Shown: positions 34,001 through 47,489 of the stretch, in pieces
Position numbering within the stretch: the first letter of the stretch is position 1
Layout of the letters: the number at the start of each line of letters is the position of its first letter
NCBI GenBank assembly: GCA_935421135.1
Contig: OW285194.1
Coordinates: 3,281,501-3,345,500 of the forward strand
Length of the DNA: 64,000 nucleotides
Direction: 5' to 3'
Origin: Bugulina stolonifera
Lineage: Eukaryota; Bryozoa; Gymnolaemata; Cheilostomatida; Bugulidae
The notes under the pieces: model-generated
Told to the model about the DNA's origin: nothing
What the model saw: the letters and a program-made list of their open reading frames with translations, nothing else
Database searches by the model: none
Program-made: the position numbers and the translations under genes

Positions 34001-37000
34001 AGACCATTTTCAAAAAATTGGGGTTGACTTCCAATGCTATTCATCACCGTACAGAGTTGCATATGGACCAAGATATTATTTTCAAAATCCTGCATAACCA
34101 CAGTAATACCATTGGAAATACCAGTAAACTTTTCCAAAATGAGATATACCCATGATTGTTGAATTCCAAAATGAGACAAATCCTTTTGTCCAATGACAAT
34201 GTGTGTTCTTCAGCTGATCAGCCAATCAGTATCAACCTAGTATTTCATGCAGAACTCAATAGTGGCTTCAATATACAACCCTGCTGGTTTTGATTCCTTG
34301 GATGAAAAAAACCTCTCCTAATAGTAGCAGCAAAAAAGACCAAACAAAGAGGCTCACCAACAAACTATTAGAAAAAAGCTCTTCATAGTGGAGGAGTGAC
34401 AATGTCAGCATAACATAATATAGCCAATTTGATTCATTTCTTAATTTTTGTGAAAACATGCATGCACATAATAATGTTTAGATTGCTGTCAGAGATTGTG
34501 ACAGGGGTTTCATTGTTTACTTTGAATTATTGACTAATTTAGTACAAGCTGTTATATGAAAATAGTAACATTCAACTATTTTATTCAGTTGTATACATGA
34601 ATCAGTGTCAAAGTGAGACATATCCGAGGATATGTCTCACTTTGGAAAGTGGTGTGAAATTCAAAAGACTGTAGCCCGGCCACATTACTCATATGATTTT
34701 CATAAAATATCCCACCGATTAGGCCTAAGTCAAACATGTTGAAATGCAGAAAGCTTTGTGGTCTGTTGTACAAAGCCTTGCTGTGAAAATTGTTTCGCAA
34801 ATAATTATCTGAAATTGGAGAAAATGGATATGTCTCATTTTGGAATTCAGCTCTTCACATGTACATGTAGTTCAAAGTGAACATAATACTTACTGGACAA
34901 GTACTCGGCGGGATGGCTAATGCTTGCTCCCTGTCCAATCAGAGTGTTTTGCATTTCTATAGAATGGTGAGTAATGGCCGCCATTAACGGCGTTCTCCTT
35001 GCATTATCAAGGCTATTTAAATTTGCCTGAAATTTCAAAGATGTTTGCTTGATGCTGGTGGAAAATTTCTTGACTAAACGGGTTTGTTCCAAAACTTATA
35101 TGTTGGAGCTGGCTTACATGTATTATCCAAATTATCAAATACAATTTGTACTTCAAATTACCTGTGCAAATTTCCTCTTGCCACAAAAGCGGCCAACTTT
35201 TTAACCAGTGATCTAGAAAAAGTCTCAGTAAAGCTATAAGGCTGATTCATTTCATTTTCAGCTTCAGGTTTAAAGAGCAGAGATTTATATCTTAGCATAA
35301 TAATTCAAAAACTATCTTCAAGTTTTGCAGAGCAAAGTTGCTGTTTAAGTTTGACTTGTGATATAAATTGGTCAGCTTATTTAGCTGATCTGAAATATTA
35401 TTATAATTTTAATTGTATTACCAAATCAAAACTAGATCTATACTTTTAACATGGCAACATGCCAATTGCTGGTCTTTGGATATACATGTACATGTAGCTA
35501 TAGCCAAACTGCAATTCAAGTTATCATTTTTAGATGCCTAACACATGAGTAAACCTAATGGGCAACAATTTTATCTGAGTCACACTCAAGTGTGAGTAAG
35601 TAGCTCAAGTGTGATTATTTGTCTACAAAAAATATATAATTTACACAGCGTAGGCTAGGATTATGACTTGACAAAAAGCACTACTCTACCAAGGTGAAGA
35701 TAGATAACCCCAGAAAACAAAATGTTTGACACCATGGAAATTTATATAATCTCACCTTGGCCTCTATGAACCAATGGAGCATTTTTTCATTGTAGTTACT
35801 AGCAAGCATATGTAATGGAGTCTCCCCATTGATATTACCTTGGTTAAGATGGTCAGGGAAACATTGATGAAACTTCATACAGACCTTCAACCTGAGAAAG
35901 ATAGCAAAAGCAGTAGTCTACAGTTATCGGTAGTCTGACGTGGTTTGTATCCATCCGTCTAATGTTGGACTTAGGCTTCGAAATAATTAATTAATTGACT
36001 ATGATGGTTTCATGTACGTGCACAGGATTATAATATTACTTTGTATAATACATGTACATGATTGTATAATGCAACGTATCCCACTCGCTATTAACTATAT
36101 GTGTAAAAAGCGTGATACAATACTTGTAAATGTAAACAAATAAATTGATATCTAGATATACACACACATGGTAATGCAGAATGTCATCGAAATATTGACG
36201 AAAGTCCTTAATACTAGTACAGCCCTGCTAAGTACACGTAAATATTCAGTAGCTTAATATGTAAGTAAAACAAGGATTCATCAATAAAATACATGGGTGT
36301 GATTGTAAGCAAGAATAGTATTGTTGACATGTGATGTTCAGAGATGTGTTTGATCGCATGCTTACTAGGAATATTGCTTATCATAGCACAAAATAAAGTA
36401 TTTTTTTAAAGTAGTTTCCATAATTCTACTAAATGTAAATATATGGGAGTTATATTTACGCCTTATTCTTTACGCATTCGTGTACGACGCTCTGTCCAGT
36501 TTCATTATCAGCACTGCTCGTGTAGTCAAAATCTTTATGACTCATGATAAGTTCAGCTATAGCCTCTTCTTCATCTACCGCTGCTAAATGCAGCAGCGTG
36601 TACCCTCTCTAAAATTATTCCATTATCAGTCTTAATTGGGATGCTGGTGTATGTACATTGCATTTTATAGTACAGTTTGTTTGCATTGGAGTTTACAATT
36701 TAGTATTACCTATGCACCTGTACATTGTAAACTGTTATAGCTTTACAATTACATGTCAAACAATTTAAAAAAAGCGAAAATGTGGGCAAATTGATAAATC
36801 AATTATATGGACGTATATATTGTACTAATGCACTTTTTGAAAAGCACGTCACTGTGTAGAGTAGTGCTCATCATAAGAAGATACAAATAATCAGCAGTAC
36901 CAACATTTTACTTTCAATCAGGATATCACTGTATGAATATTTTTTACGAAAATTTTAATGGCAAAGGAACTAACCTCGTCTCTAACATTCACCGATGTGT

Positions 37001-37115
37001 TCTTTAGCAATTGTTTAAATGTATCAACATTGTTGTAAGTGATAGATTGAAACAACCGATGTATCTTTGTGCGATTATCTTCTTCCACTGCTGGTGACTG
37101 CCCTCCAGATGCCAT
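31045..37115 (-). CDS. Ankyrin-repeat protein, 432 residues, eight exons
   Basis: Minus-strand exons 37115-36975, 36608-36460, 35891-35756, 35026-34894, 33462-33324, 32156-31997, 31748-31633 and 31369-31045 join in frame with GT-AG junctions to 433 codons. The N-terminus (MASGGQSPAVEEDN) leads into ankyrin units: exon 2 (YTLLHLAAVDEE), exon 3 (GETPLHMLAS), exon 4 (RRTPLMAAITHH) and exon 5 (NSPMHCAIQAQN). The C-terminal 200 residues are helical-looking and Leu-rich (LKRLSLQTERLYE; KLRRRFKFDDDTFDGL) and not recognised. A SOCS-box-like reading was considered but not supported. A TTTATT on the plus strand at 30913-30918 gives AATAAA for this gene. Ankyrin proteins serve as binding scaffolds; the partner is unknown. 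Confidence 0.85.
33775..33935 (+). mobile_element. tRNA-derived SINE in an intron of the ankyrin gene
   Basis: An A-box-like tgtatagtggtagcgtg, a spacer and a B-box-like GGGCTCAAACC (33875-33886) are followed by a tail tggatttgaaacaagtctc. Related pieces occur at 40600-40690 (minus) and 40850-40970 (plus). Confidence 0.65.
33960..34860. repeat. Intronic region with repeated aattccaaaatgagacatatcc motif
   Basis: The motif (c)caaaatgagacatatcc appears in several diverged copies in both orientations (about 34130, 34165, 34609, 34632 and 34825). It includes a perfect 36-base palindrome at 34609-34644 with 17-base arms. This is probably a foldback or composite element; boundaries could not be fixed. 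Confidence 0.55.
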
Positions 37116-38910
37116 GTTTAAAATTTTAGTGAAGTAGTATATTTCTTGCTTATTATTTTTGACTTTGATAAAAATTTACAAGTTTTTTTTCGAAACTTTA
37201 TTCAATCAATAATCGTTAAAGCTGTCTAAAATTTGAAGTATGTGAATAATTTAGATTGTTAGATAATATAAAATATTTCAGTGAAAGTAATAAGGCAAAC
37301 ATATCATTACATGCAAGTAGTAACTACAGTTTTTCATAGACTGTGTCGGGTAGTTTATAGTCAGTGACAAAGATTGTTTAGCATCTCACACGATATCCGG
37401 CCCTTTCCATATACCGCACTTAGGATTAATGACTGAAACAACATGCTGAATATTGCATCAGGGAGGCCAAACCTAAACACAACTAGCGTACGTCAAATCA
37501 CAATCTGAGACAATTCCCACGATGGGCAAAAGACATCTAAAACTCCACTAGAACTGGATGATATGGAAAAAGATACAGTTACAATAGCTGATGGGTGACT
37601 GCTACCGCAATATTTGATGGTAGCGGTAAAAGACGTGAGAGTAACATTAGAGATAATTAATAATGTGAGGACAAAAGAAGACAACTCCAACTAAAGTGAC
37701 CAACATTACAATACCTACTCTGGGGTGGAGCTAGCTCCAAAGCCCAATCCTCATTATCAAAAGCTTTAGCTCCTCCTGGCATAGGTATTCTAACGTTAGT
37801 TAGAGTTGTCTTCACGCTCTCACTTTTTTTATCTGCCACATCACGCTCATATAACGATATAACAATACAAATTGGTGAATTATTCCACCAAACATAACCG
37901 TGATTGCTTACTTCCAAACAGTATTTTTATTCAGCCCCTTCTTAGTTGATACCTGTATACCAACTCATACACATTTATATATTTCTACTATAACGTATGT
38001 AACCATACAGTAGAATATGACACAAACCCAAGAAACAGCCTAATTATCGGTATTCTATTATAACGTACATGTAAAGTTGGCTCTCATATAGACGTAGTAC
38101 ATAATATTGCAACAGCCATGTTGTAACAATTTATCCGTTCCAATATAAAATGTAATGTATGCCACAGCAATAACCCGACAATCACAGAGCATCTGCCAGA
38201 TGTTGTCATGTCTCAACAGTAAGCTCCTAAGTATGACATTATATTTTGATATACAATGTATGTCATGACTATCTACATGTATTTGACTTGTTGCATGGTA
38301 TTTTAAACTATACTGTACACATCATAACACAATTGGCCTTAGTGGAATTTCCAGAGAAATCCTAAAGACTAAATTCTAAAAATGTACACATGTACTGTAA
38401 ATAATTATACAATGTACATAATATAGTTTGTTAAACATTCATCTATTTATCGTGGTGTAAGCTTGCTTAATATGTGGTACAGAATACATGTATGTCTGCC
38501 AAGTTTATGCAACATATACGTGAATGTATAGCTCATGGCAGTACATGGGCACCAATGTTTGTTCCAGACCTACTATCTAACAATGATGGTATAATTCATA
38601 GTCAATCACCTCAGCTACCCACAGTAAAGGCAATTAGATTCACTTTTTATATCTAGTAAAATATCAAAGATGTAAACGAACTTAACTTTGAAGTTGTCTT
38701 CTCTTTATAAACAAATCTTAAATTATTGTATAAGATGACTGTATAATAATAGTATAAGTTTGGGTTGGCATCTAGTCTATTTAATGACGTCTGCATACAG
38801 TAATTTGCCACAAAAAATTTGGCCATTGTCCAATAGAAACTCTCTGTGCATCAAATGCTTTGTAAAAGTACATTGTAAATCGATATTGGAATGAAATTCT
38901 GGCCTGTGAA
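37116..38910. other. Intergenic, possible gene fragment
   Basis: The minus strand has two adjoining open frames (37917-37657 and 37690-37493) without ATG-led or spliced structure. A portion (agcgtgaagacaact...gttagaatacctat, 37775-37830) has a diverged relative in the CTHRC-like gene's intron near 56915-56975, so this is more likely dispersed repeat than a gene. Confidence 0.35.
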
Positions 38911-38914
38911 ATGT

Positions 38915-39165
38915 CTACATACTTGTATGTATGCATAGGTACACCTACATATATAAGACCTGTGCATAAGTATGTCTACCTGTACCCATACTCAAGTACA
39001 CCTACGTGTACCCATGCACAAATGCGCCTACATGTACTTACATTGTATGCATAAGTACACTTACCTGTACCTATACTGAAGTACACCTACGTGTACCTAT
39101 GAACAAGTACCCCTATGCGTATCTATCATAGGTGTACCTGTCTATAATGCACAAGTACACCTATA
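38915..39165. repeat. Degenerate minisatellite (tacacctacgtgtacc)
   Basis: About ten irregular units of 22-30 bp of the type gtacacctac-tgtacc-atgcacaa. The following element is inserted in it: similar words (gcgcacctatgcgtacctatg) resume at 45453. Confidence 0.7.
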
Positions 39166-40599
39166 CGGGTGAGACGACAGTTGCGGGGACATCTGACCCA
39201 AGTGCGTATTCCGGGGACCACCACTTCTAGAAGGGCTAGGAGCTTGTTTATTGGCTCATTGAAAAGACAACTTCTCACCAACCAAGAAAACCAGTTTCAT
39301 ATAATTTCATTTTAGCAATTGTGGCCACAATACTTCAAAACAGTTGTGGGGTCCAGGCAACGCACTTTCATAATATTTTGCAGATGATATAACAGTTGCG
39401 GGCACCGTGCAAAAAGTGTCATCTGCTAGAAATCCACAAAGTGGGGACCGCATAACCATCTGCATTTCTGAATAAAAGCGGGGTCCGCTAGTTGCACACA
39501 TAGCTGTGTGTGTGCGAAATGGTCCCCAAAAAGAAGTCATGCACACGCCAAGAGAAGACAATTCAGAGGGGTTTCTAGAAAATTGTCAGAGGGATGGCAA
39601 AGTAAACATGCCAGGGGTCCAGAGCGCCGCCAAGGCACCCTGGAGAGGTCCAGAACAGCAATCCAGCCTATCTACATATATAAGACCAAATTGTGGTCTT
39701 TCAAAAAGCTCTTTCTTGGATGTTGGTGAAAAATATTGTTGAATTGGATGAGGAATCCTTGTCAGCCATGGTAGTTGCCAGAGACTGGAGTCTTCAAGTG
39801 GGAAGGAATAGACACACATGTAAATGTTATGTCAAGTCTTATGGCAAGTCTTTTCACTGGTATCGCTTAGCATAAAGCTGTGTTGCTCACCAAACATAAG
39901 GTTGCAATGGTAATATAAAGTCTTAGCAAGGCGTTGTTAACCATTGCATGGCCATAGGGAGAATATTCTTTGCCTCGAGCAAATTTGCAAGAACCGTAGC
40001 GCTTGTTTATGTTTTGACAGAGCAAAATTCACCCCATTGTAAAGCTTTTGCTGGTAAAGAAGCATTCCATAAATGTTAAAAACAAGGTGTTTCAAAAACA
40101 TTAGTTCGCGTTTGGGGTTGAGAATTGGGGTTCAAATGTTTTCAGGACGTCCTGGTTCTAACTAAAATATTCGAACAGTGGCAAATTCTTTTTGTCTACA
40201 CACCTATCAGTGATATTGTGGCAACGTATTTTGGAATTTTAGTACTAGGAATGCCCTCTGGCCTTTGGATTTGTGAGAAGTTTTCTGCAATTTGCTTCAA
40301 TGCCTATGAGCCTTGCATGGCATGGCGTTGTTAGGTAGGGAAATGACTTAGGGATTTTTGGTGGGTGTTCTGGCTGTTTCCCAGAGGGTCAATATAAGCT
40401 CTCTTCCCATGACCTCTTGTTAAAAGGATAAGCACTCTCCTATCCCACTTCCCTTTAATTTTTATAAGCATGACCTTAATGAAACTACTTCACAAGGATA
40501 GGGTGTTGGGGGGGGGGGGGTGGCCATTTCTGCACATAATGTATTTTTACGGAAGAAATTTATCTTTGAGTATTCGGAAACAGCTTTTTAAAATCAATA

Positions 40600-40690
40600 A
40601 AAATTTAGCCCCTGACTGGTGCCTTCACGGAACCGAATCGCCAGCGCAGTGAACAGAACATGCCACCACTACACCACCTAAACAGCCTTA
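40600..40690 (-). mobile_element. SINE fragment (minus orientation)
   Basis: On the minus strand, gtggtgtagtggtggcatgt followed by tctgttcac matches the A-box half of the SINE at 33775. Confidence 0.5.
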
Positions 40691-40849
40691 AAAAAGAAGC
40701 TTCACCAGTGAACAATAGACATGCTCTGAGCGATCTTCACGCAATACACCACTCTTACTACGGCCACCTTGCTATGTATATATAAGATGTTAGGGTGTTT
40801 GGCCATCTTTTATAATATATTATTGCAAGGAAAGTTATTTTTGAGCGGT

Positions 40850-40970
40850 TTCAAATCACTGTGCTAGGCTACTACCTATCATAGACGCCTCGGATTCAAC
40901 CCACAGTTGGGGGGTGGCATTTTAATGGACTTGAAACAAGTCTCCCGCCGCTCAAAAGTAAATTTCTTTG
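40850..40970 (+). mobile_element. SINE fragment with B box and conserved tail
   Basis: GGATTCAACCC is followed by tggacttgaaacaagtctc, matching the tail of the copy at 33775-33935. Confidence 0.5.
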
Positions 40971-41284
40971 CCTAAAAATACATTATCACTAATAGACATA
41001 TACACGTACAAAAATGTATAGGTGTGAGCGATATTATCTAATTTATTTAGTTATATCATGACCACTTTCAAGCCTAATCTAACTTTCGTACGTGAAACAC
41101 AAGTTATGCTAAAACTTAAACACTCTCCAGATGCTGGTTTTACTTTAAGAATGAAGAGTTGCAAGAGAAAGAGAATATCGTATAAATATATAACATGACT
41201 GACCACTAAGCGATCCTGCAATAACTACATGCACTAAATAAAGTATTCTAAGCGTGCAGTCAATAAGACATAACTGGACTGTGA

Positions 41285-43785
41285 GTGGTCCCCACAAGTA
41301 CTCTGATAGAGAGTATCACATGCACACACTCAATATAATATAGTTAGACTGCTAGCGGTCCCGCAAGTACTCTTATAGAAAGTATCACATGCACACAGTT
41401 TATATAATATAGTTAGACTGCTAGCGGACCCCACAAGTACTGCCATAGAAATCATGTCATGCACACAGCGAATACAATAACTTTAGTCGGATGGTGGTCC
41501 CCACAATGACCATCAATAGGAGTATCACACACACACAGCCAATATAACATAGTAGGACTGCTAGCGATCCCCACAAGTACTCTTTTAGAAAGTGACACAT
41601 GTACACAGTCAATATTATATAGTTAGACTGTTAGCGGTCCCCACAAGTGCTCTTATAGAAAGTGTGACATGCACACAGCCAATATAATATAGTTTGACAG
41701 GTAGCGGACCCCACAAGTGCTCTTATAGAAAGTGACACATGCACACAGTCAATATAATATAGTTAGCGGTCCCCACAGGTGTTCTAATAGAAAGTGTCAC
41801 ATGCACACAGTCAATATAATATAGTTGGCGGTCCCCACAGGTGTTCTAATAGAAAGTGTCACATGCACACAGTCAATATAATATAGTTAGACAGGTAGCG
41901 GACCCCACAAGTGCTCTTATAGAAAGTGTCACATGCACACAGTCAATATAATATAGTTTGACAGGTAGCGGTCCCCACAAGTGCTCTTATAGAAAGTTAC
42001 ACATGCACACAGTCAATATAATATAGTTTGACAGGTAGCGGACCCCACAAGTACTCTTATAGAAAGTGTCACATGCACACAGTCAATATAATATAGTTTG
42101 ACAGGTAGCGGACCCCACAAGTGATCTTATAGAAAGTTACACATGCACACAGTCAATATAATATAGTTTGACAGGTAGCGGACCCCACAAGTACTCTTAT
42201 AAAAAGTGTCACATGCACACAGTCAATATAATATAGTTTGACAGTTAGTGGTCCCCACAAGTGCTCTTATAGAAAATGTCACATGCACACAGCCAATATA
42301 ATATAGTTTGACAGGTAGCGGACCCCACAAGTGCTCTTATAGAAAGTTACACATGCACACAGTCAATATAATATAGTTTGACAGGTAGCGGACCCCACAA
42401 GTGATCTTATAGAAAGTTACACATGCACACAGTCAATATAATATAGTTTGACAGGTAGCGGACCCCACAAGTACTCTTATAAAAAGTGTCACATGCACAC
42501 AGTCAATATAATATAGTTTGACAGTTAGTGGTCCCCACAAGTGCTCTTATAGAAAATGTCACATGCACACAGCCAATATAATATAGTTTGACAGGTAGCG
42601 GACCCCACAAGTGCTCTTATAGAAAGTGACACATGCACACAGTCAATATAATATAGTTAGCGGTCCCCACAGGTGTTCTAATAGAAAGTGTCACATGCAC
42701 ACAGTCAATATAATATAGTTAGCGGTCCCCACAGGTGTTCTAATAGAAAGTGTCACATGCACACAGTCAATATAATATAGTTATACAGGTAGCGGACCCC
42801 ACAAGTACTCTTATAGAAAGTGTCACATGCACACAGTCAATATAATATAGTTTGACAGGTAGCGGACCCCACAAGTACTCTTATAGAAAGTGACACATGC
42901 ACACAGTCAGTATAATATAGTTAGCGGTCCCCACAAGTACTCTCATAGAAAGTTACACATGCACACAGTCAATATAATATAGTTAGACAGGTAGCGGACC
43001 CCACAAGTACTCTTATAGAAAGTGTCACATGCACACAGTCAATATAATATAGTTAGACAGGTAGCGGACCCCACAAGTGCTCTTATAGAAAGTGTCACAT
43101 GCACACAGTCAATATAATATAGTTTGACAGGTAGCGGACCCCACAAGTACTCTTATAGAAAGTGTCACATGCACACAGTCAATATAATATAGTTTGACAG
43201 GTAGCGGACCCCACAAGTGATCTTATAGAAAGTTACACATGCACATAGTCAATATAATATAGTTTGACAGGTAGCGGACCCCACAAGTACTCTTATAAAA
43301 AGTGTCACATGCACACAGTCAATATAATATAGTTTGACAGTTAGTGGTCCCCACAAGTGCTCTTATAGAAAATGTCACATGCACACAGTCGATATAATAT
43401 AGTTAGACAAGTAGCGGACCCCACAAGTACTCATATAGAAAGTGTCACATGCACACAGTCAATATTATATAGTTAGACGGTTAGCGGTCCCCACAAGTGC
43501 TGTTATAGAAAGTATCACACGCAGACAGTCAATATAATATAGTTAGAATACTAGCGGACCCCACAAGTACTCTTATAGAAAGTTACACATGCACACAGTC
43601 AATATAATATAGTTTGACAGGTAGCGGTCCCCACAAGTGCTCTCATAGAAACTGTCACATGCACACAGTCAATATAATATAGGGCCTAGTTAGACGGTTT
43701 GTGGACCCCACAAGTACTTTTATAGAGAGTATCACTTGCACACAATCAATATAATATAGTTAGACAGTTAATACTATGAGTCCTC
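41285..43785. repeat. 2.5-kb satellite-like array of about 70-bp and 60-bp units
   Basis: About 36 units of agtcaatataatatag, (tttgacagg), tagcggaccccacaag, tgctcttatagaaag, tgtcacatgcacac. A shorter class of about 60 bp lacks the 'tttgacagg' segment. Blocks of several units recur in the same order (for example 42000-42300 and 42340-42600), showing higher-order duplication. Degenerate units continue at about 44680-45020. Confidence 0.95.
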
Positions 43786-44680
43786 AGCGCGTTCCTATGT
43801 GGCAGACTGTGTGGTTTTGACCATTTTCCCTACTTTCCATCAACATTTTAATCACACTAATCCTTGATGTACCTATACAAATTATGTATCAAAGTGAAGC
43901 TTAACACCTGCAGAACTATTAATAGAAACAGACCTGAGCCATCATGCATAGCCATTAGATGACAGCGAGATAGGCAAAACCTATTTTTATCATTCTGCTA
44001 AAAACTCAATACTAAAATAGTATTATTTACCAAGCAAGTACTCTATTTCCTATCAAAATTTAGTTAACATCATGCTAAAATTAGCTAAACATACTTGGAT
44101 CAGTGTTTGAACCAAGTTCTGGCCCCTCACAGCCAATAATTTGATCAATCAAACAGACAGCATCGAACCTACTGAAGGAGGCCATTTTTACTCTAAACAG
44201 CAAGTGCCAGGCCAGAGGATATACTATAGGTGTTTTCACAAATAAAAATCACAAGATGGCCATCCAGCTCAGCTCCGAAGGGCTATTGGCCTGCGATTTT
44301 GGTTGGCCGGACGAAACCATTCTTAGCTCATCGGCACACCTGATTTCTTCGCGCGAAAATGAGGACTTTGCGACCCTGTGACAGGTGTGTGCCAGAAAAT
44401 ATTTTTGTAGATCGACCTAGGTCTGAAGTTTAGTTCACAAAGACATTTAATGTAGTTGTTTTCATCACCCAATTAAATCCTTTGTATTAGCGCTAGAATC
44501 CTGGAGATTATGTGTCAACGCAAAAAAGTATGCTCTCACTAAATATTGCTTTACTTATACCACAAACCCAATAGTTTTGCTGTTATGAATAAAAGACTGC
44601 AACTGTGAGTATGCTCCTCTTCAGGCCCCTGTTAAAAACATAGCTGCGAGTATACTCGTCCTCATGGCTGAAAGTGTTAG
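43786..44680. other. Interior of the GCGGTCCCCAC element, no gene seen
   Basis: No exon-like frame. AT-rich DNA with a more GC-rich patch at 44240-44400. Confidence 0.4.
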
Positions 44681-45459
44681 CGGTCCCCACAATAACTCTT
44701 CTTGATAGTAACACATGCACATAATCAATATAACATAGCTACACAGTAAGCGGTCCCCACAAGAACTATAACACAATGTATCACATGCACACAGAGGTCC
44801 CAATATACAATGTAGTTATACTGTTCATGGTCCCCACAATAACTATTATTGAAAGCATCACATGCACGCAGTCAATATAGTATCATTATGCAGTAGGCGG
44901 TCCCCACAAGAACCTTTACATAACGAGTCACATGCACACATTCAATATAATATCAATAAACGGTTAACGGTCCCCACAATGACTTTTATGGAAAGTAACA
45001 GATGCACACAGTCAACACGATGTTTTTTCTTTCTAACATACAAGAGCACTTCCTGTCAAGCGGTACCCGCAACTGCATTTCCATGCGCAATGGGGAGACC
45101 TGCAGGAGATTATCAAAGTGGGGACCGCCACCTGCCAACCGTCATTAAAGTGGGGTCCGCGTTTTTGCTTGACTCAAGACATACAGTGTGGGGTCCAGGC
45201 CATGCACACGCCTATGCACACACCGTCTGCGCACTGTTGTTATCTCCCCAATATTTGTGCAAAAGCGCGTGCATCAAAAATGGTCATTGTGGGGACCGAC
45301 CCAAAACTAGGTATATATCTGCTCAGAATGAAATTTCCTTTCAACTGAGCCTGTTGCAGTTGTGGGGACCGGGCCGGACCCCGCAAGTCAAACTGGTCCC
45401 CACTTGTCGGGTGTGCGTGCAGACGAATGTCCCCGCAACTGTCGCCTGAGCTGCGCACC

Positions 45460-46265
45460 TATGCGTACCTATGTACAACATTATGGAGTCGTGGATAGTG
45501 GCAGGTACCTCTGAATTCATCACATAGTTGAATCAAGTCATCACTGTATAGCTGGTCCTATTCCACATGTAACTGCTTTCAAAACAATAGTTAAGACTAG
45601 GGGTGAAACTAAATGAGTCTCGGTTTTTAGGATTCAAGTAAAATTTCTTAAACATGTTTTCAACTTTTATATTTGCAATTTAAAATTTCAATAGTATCAA
45701 TGTTACTCTGTATCATGATTATGCATTTCAATCAATTTTGAGCAGTAGGGTAGTAGCCTTATGTAGCTATATGGGATCCACCATACACTCATGTGTGTGC
45801 TCGCGTAATTGACAACTGGTAGGGAGTTACAGTGTATGTTTCTATCACTGAGATAGTCCCAAGTGTAGGCAACCTTTAGCATGTATCGCTGATGCATCAC
45901 ATCTCATAATGGGGAGCTGAATGAGATGTTCTGCTATGTAGTGGTGAACTATTAGAAGCTGGCTGCGTTGTTATTAAAATATTCTGGAAAAGAAGTACAT
46001 TGTTAGAAAATAGAAAGTCTGACAGAGTAATCATTTTCCTCTTATAGATTTTTTGCTGATTAACTATTGTAATTATTATAAACTTTATCATACATAATTA
46101 TTGATAACAAAATACTATCAATGCTTATTGATTATCTAGTCTCAAATACTAATTACCATTCGAGAGAAGACAACTCAAAGTGATACTCTAGATTCGCCGA
46201 GTATCGTTCTACCTCTTGTTCACACTATGCTTGGTTCATCTAATTACATCCAACGCTATAAAGTG
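45460..46265. other. Intergenic, nothing recognised
   Basis: Unique-looking AT-rich DNA with no supported exon or repeat. Confidence 0.5.
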
Positions 46266-46267
46266 TA

Positions 46268-47083
46268 AAGGGTATGCTACACGGACGCAAACTTTATGCG
46301 AATCGCATAACTTTTGCGTTTTGCGATTACTGATGTTGAACTTTTGCGAAATCGCATGTTTATTGCATGCTATAAATTTTTAACGTTACAAATAATGCGA
46401 ATCGAGTGTTGATTGGCTACAGCTAACTTAAGATGCTTTGACAAGGTGCTAGCAGTTGAGTTTAGCTTTTAGGATAATAAAATAAAACCATTGAATAAAT
46501 TAAAATTAATTTAATAATTTAATTTAAATTTGTGCTATACTCTACTGACCGCAAAATGGACGAAAGCTGTAAAGCTATGTTGTTTAAAGTAATCCAACAA
46601 AAGATCAGCGTTGTGGGAGAAGTTCAATTCTTATTATAAACACAAGGTAAATAAATTAAATCAACAGTCAAGCTATCGTGTGCATCCTAAACCATAAATT
46701 AATTCAAGTCAAGCCTCTCAGGTGCTCGCTACGTATAGGTAACATTTAGTTGAACTTAGTTTTCACCAAGCAGAAATATTTCAACCTGCGTGTTCCGATA
46801 TATTGCTAAAATAGTGGAGGTTTTAATTTCAGCTACAATATGGAGGGGCTAATCCTAAAGAGATTGAATGTAAATGTATCACAACCCCCAATTATCATTT
46901 TGCAGGTTCACAGGTTACAATAATTCCTTAGATTTATCTACTCTTGCCTTCAGTTAAATTAATGAGTAGACAACTTCTTTTATTTACAATAAAAACGCAA
47001 CTTCTGTGTAGCACCTAACAATGCTTTCCGTTGTTTAAACTGACGATATTCGCAGAAGTTGTGCGTCCATGTAGCATACCCTT
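46268..47083. mobile_element. 0.8-kb TIR element (AAGGGTATGCTAC), TA flanks
   Basis: Ends AAGGGTATGCTACACGGACG (46268) and CGTCCATGTAGCATACCCTT (to 47083) are inverted repeats that extend into AACTT. TA dinucleotides flank both sides. A short frame near 46557 starts with an ATG but ends after 27 codons. This is a non-autonomous element, perhaps derived from a Harbinger-type or mariner-type transposon; the superfamily is unclear. Confidence 0.75.
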
Positions 47084-47489
47084 TATACGATGATACAGCA
47101 GCACGCAGCTGGGAATAATATCATACAGTGTGCCATATGCATCCAATAGGATGTCCATTGGTGTTGAGTAATATAGCAATTAATACTGTTAGATCAATTC
47201 AAATAGAAGTTCTACATTGGGAGGCACATCGTAAATTACATAAATCAGTGTTCATGCTCATGCATTATCAGTTCTGTTTTCCACCTGTCAATATATCGCC
47301 CTTGGTAAACTGAAATTAAATAGTTTCGTTTGTACTTCAAGTTCATATACAGTGTTTTCTGGGCTGCATCAAAAAACAAAAGACAAAAATGGTCTACGGT
47401 ATACGGTTAATGGCTAACGATCTATGGTCTGCTATCCTCCAATCAGATTTGGGGGTCAAAAATTGGGACAATTCATATAATTTATGTTG

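Larger units (their letters stand above)
39175..45444. mobile_element. 6.3-kb inverted-repeat-bounded element filled with GCGGTCCCCAC motifs
   Basis: CGACAGTTGCGGGGACAT (39175-39192) is repeated as its exact complement at 45427-45444. Inside each end, GTGGGGACCGC / GTGGGGTCC words recur (39350, 39400, 39440, 39480; 45060, 45120, 45155, 45190, 45290, 45360). The same core is in every unit of the central array. The flanks are both of the tacacctatg minisatellite, which supports an insertion. A target duplication is uncertain (TGAG near both ends). No transposase frame was found. Confidence 0.65.

Noticed and set aside
37493..37917. Two adjoining minus-strand frames upstream of the ankyrin gene, considered as a small secreted protein
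   Set aside because: No ATG-led exon chain, and part of the sequence has a relative in an intron at 56915-56975, so dispersed repeat is likelier.
41285..43785. CRISPR-like array
   Set aside because: Units are contiguous satellites with no unique spacers, in a spliced eukaryotic genome.
44862..45449. 195-residue open frame at the right end of the motif-rich element
   Set aside because: It runs through subterminal GTGGGGACC repeats; no recognisable domain and composition equals that of the repeat.
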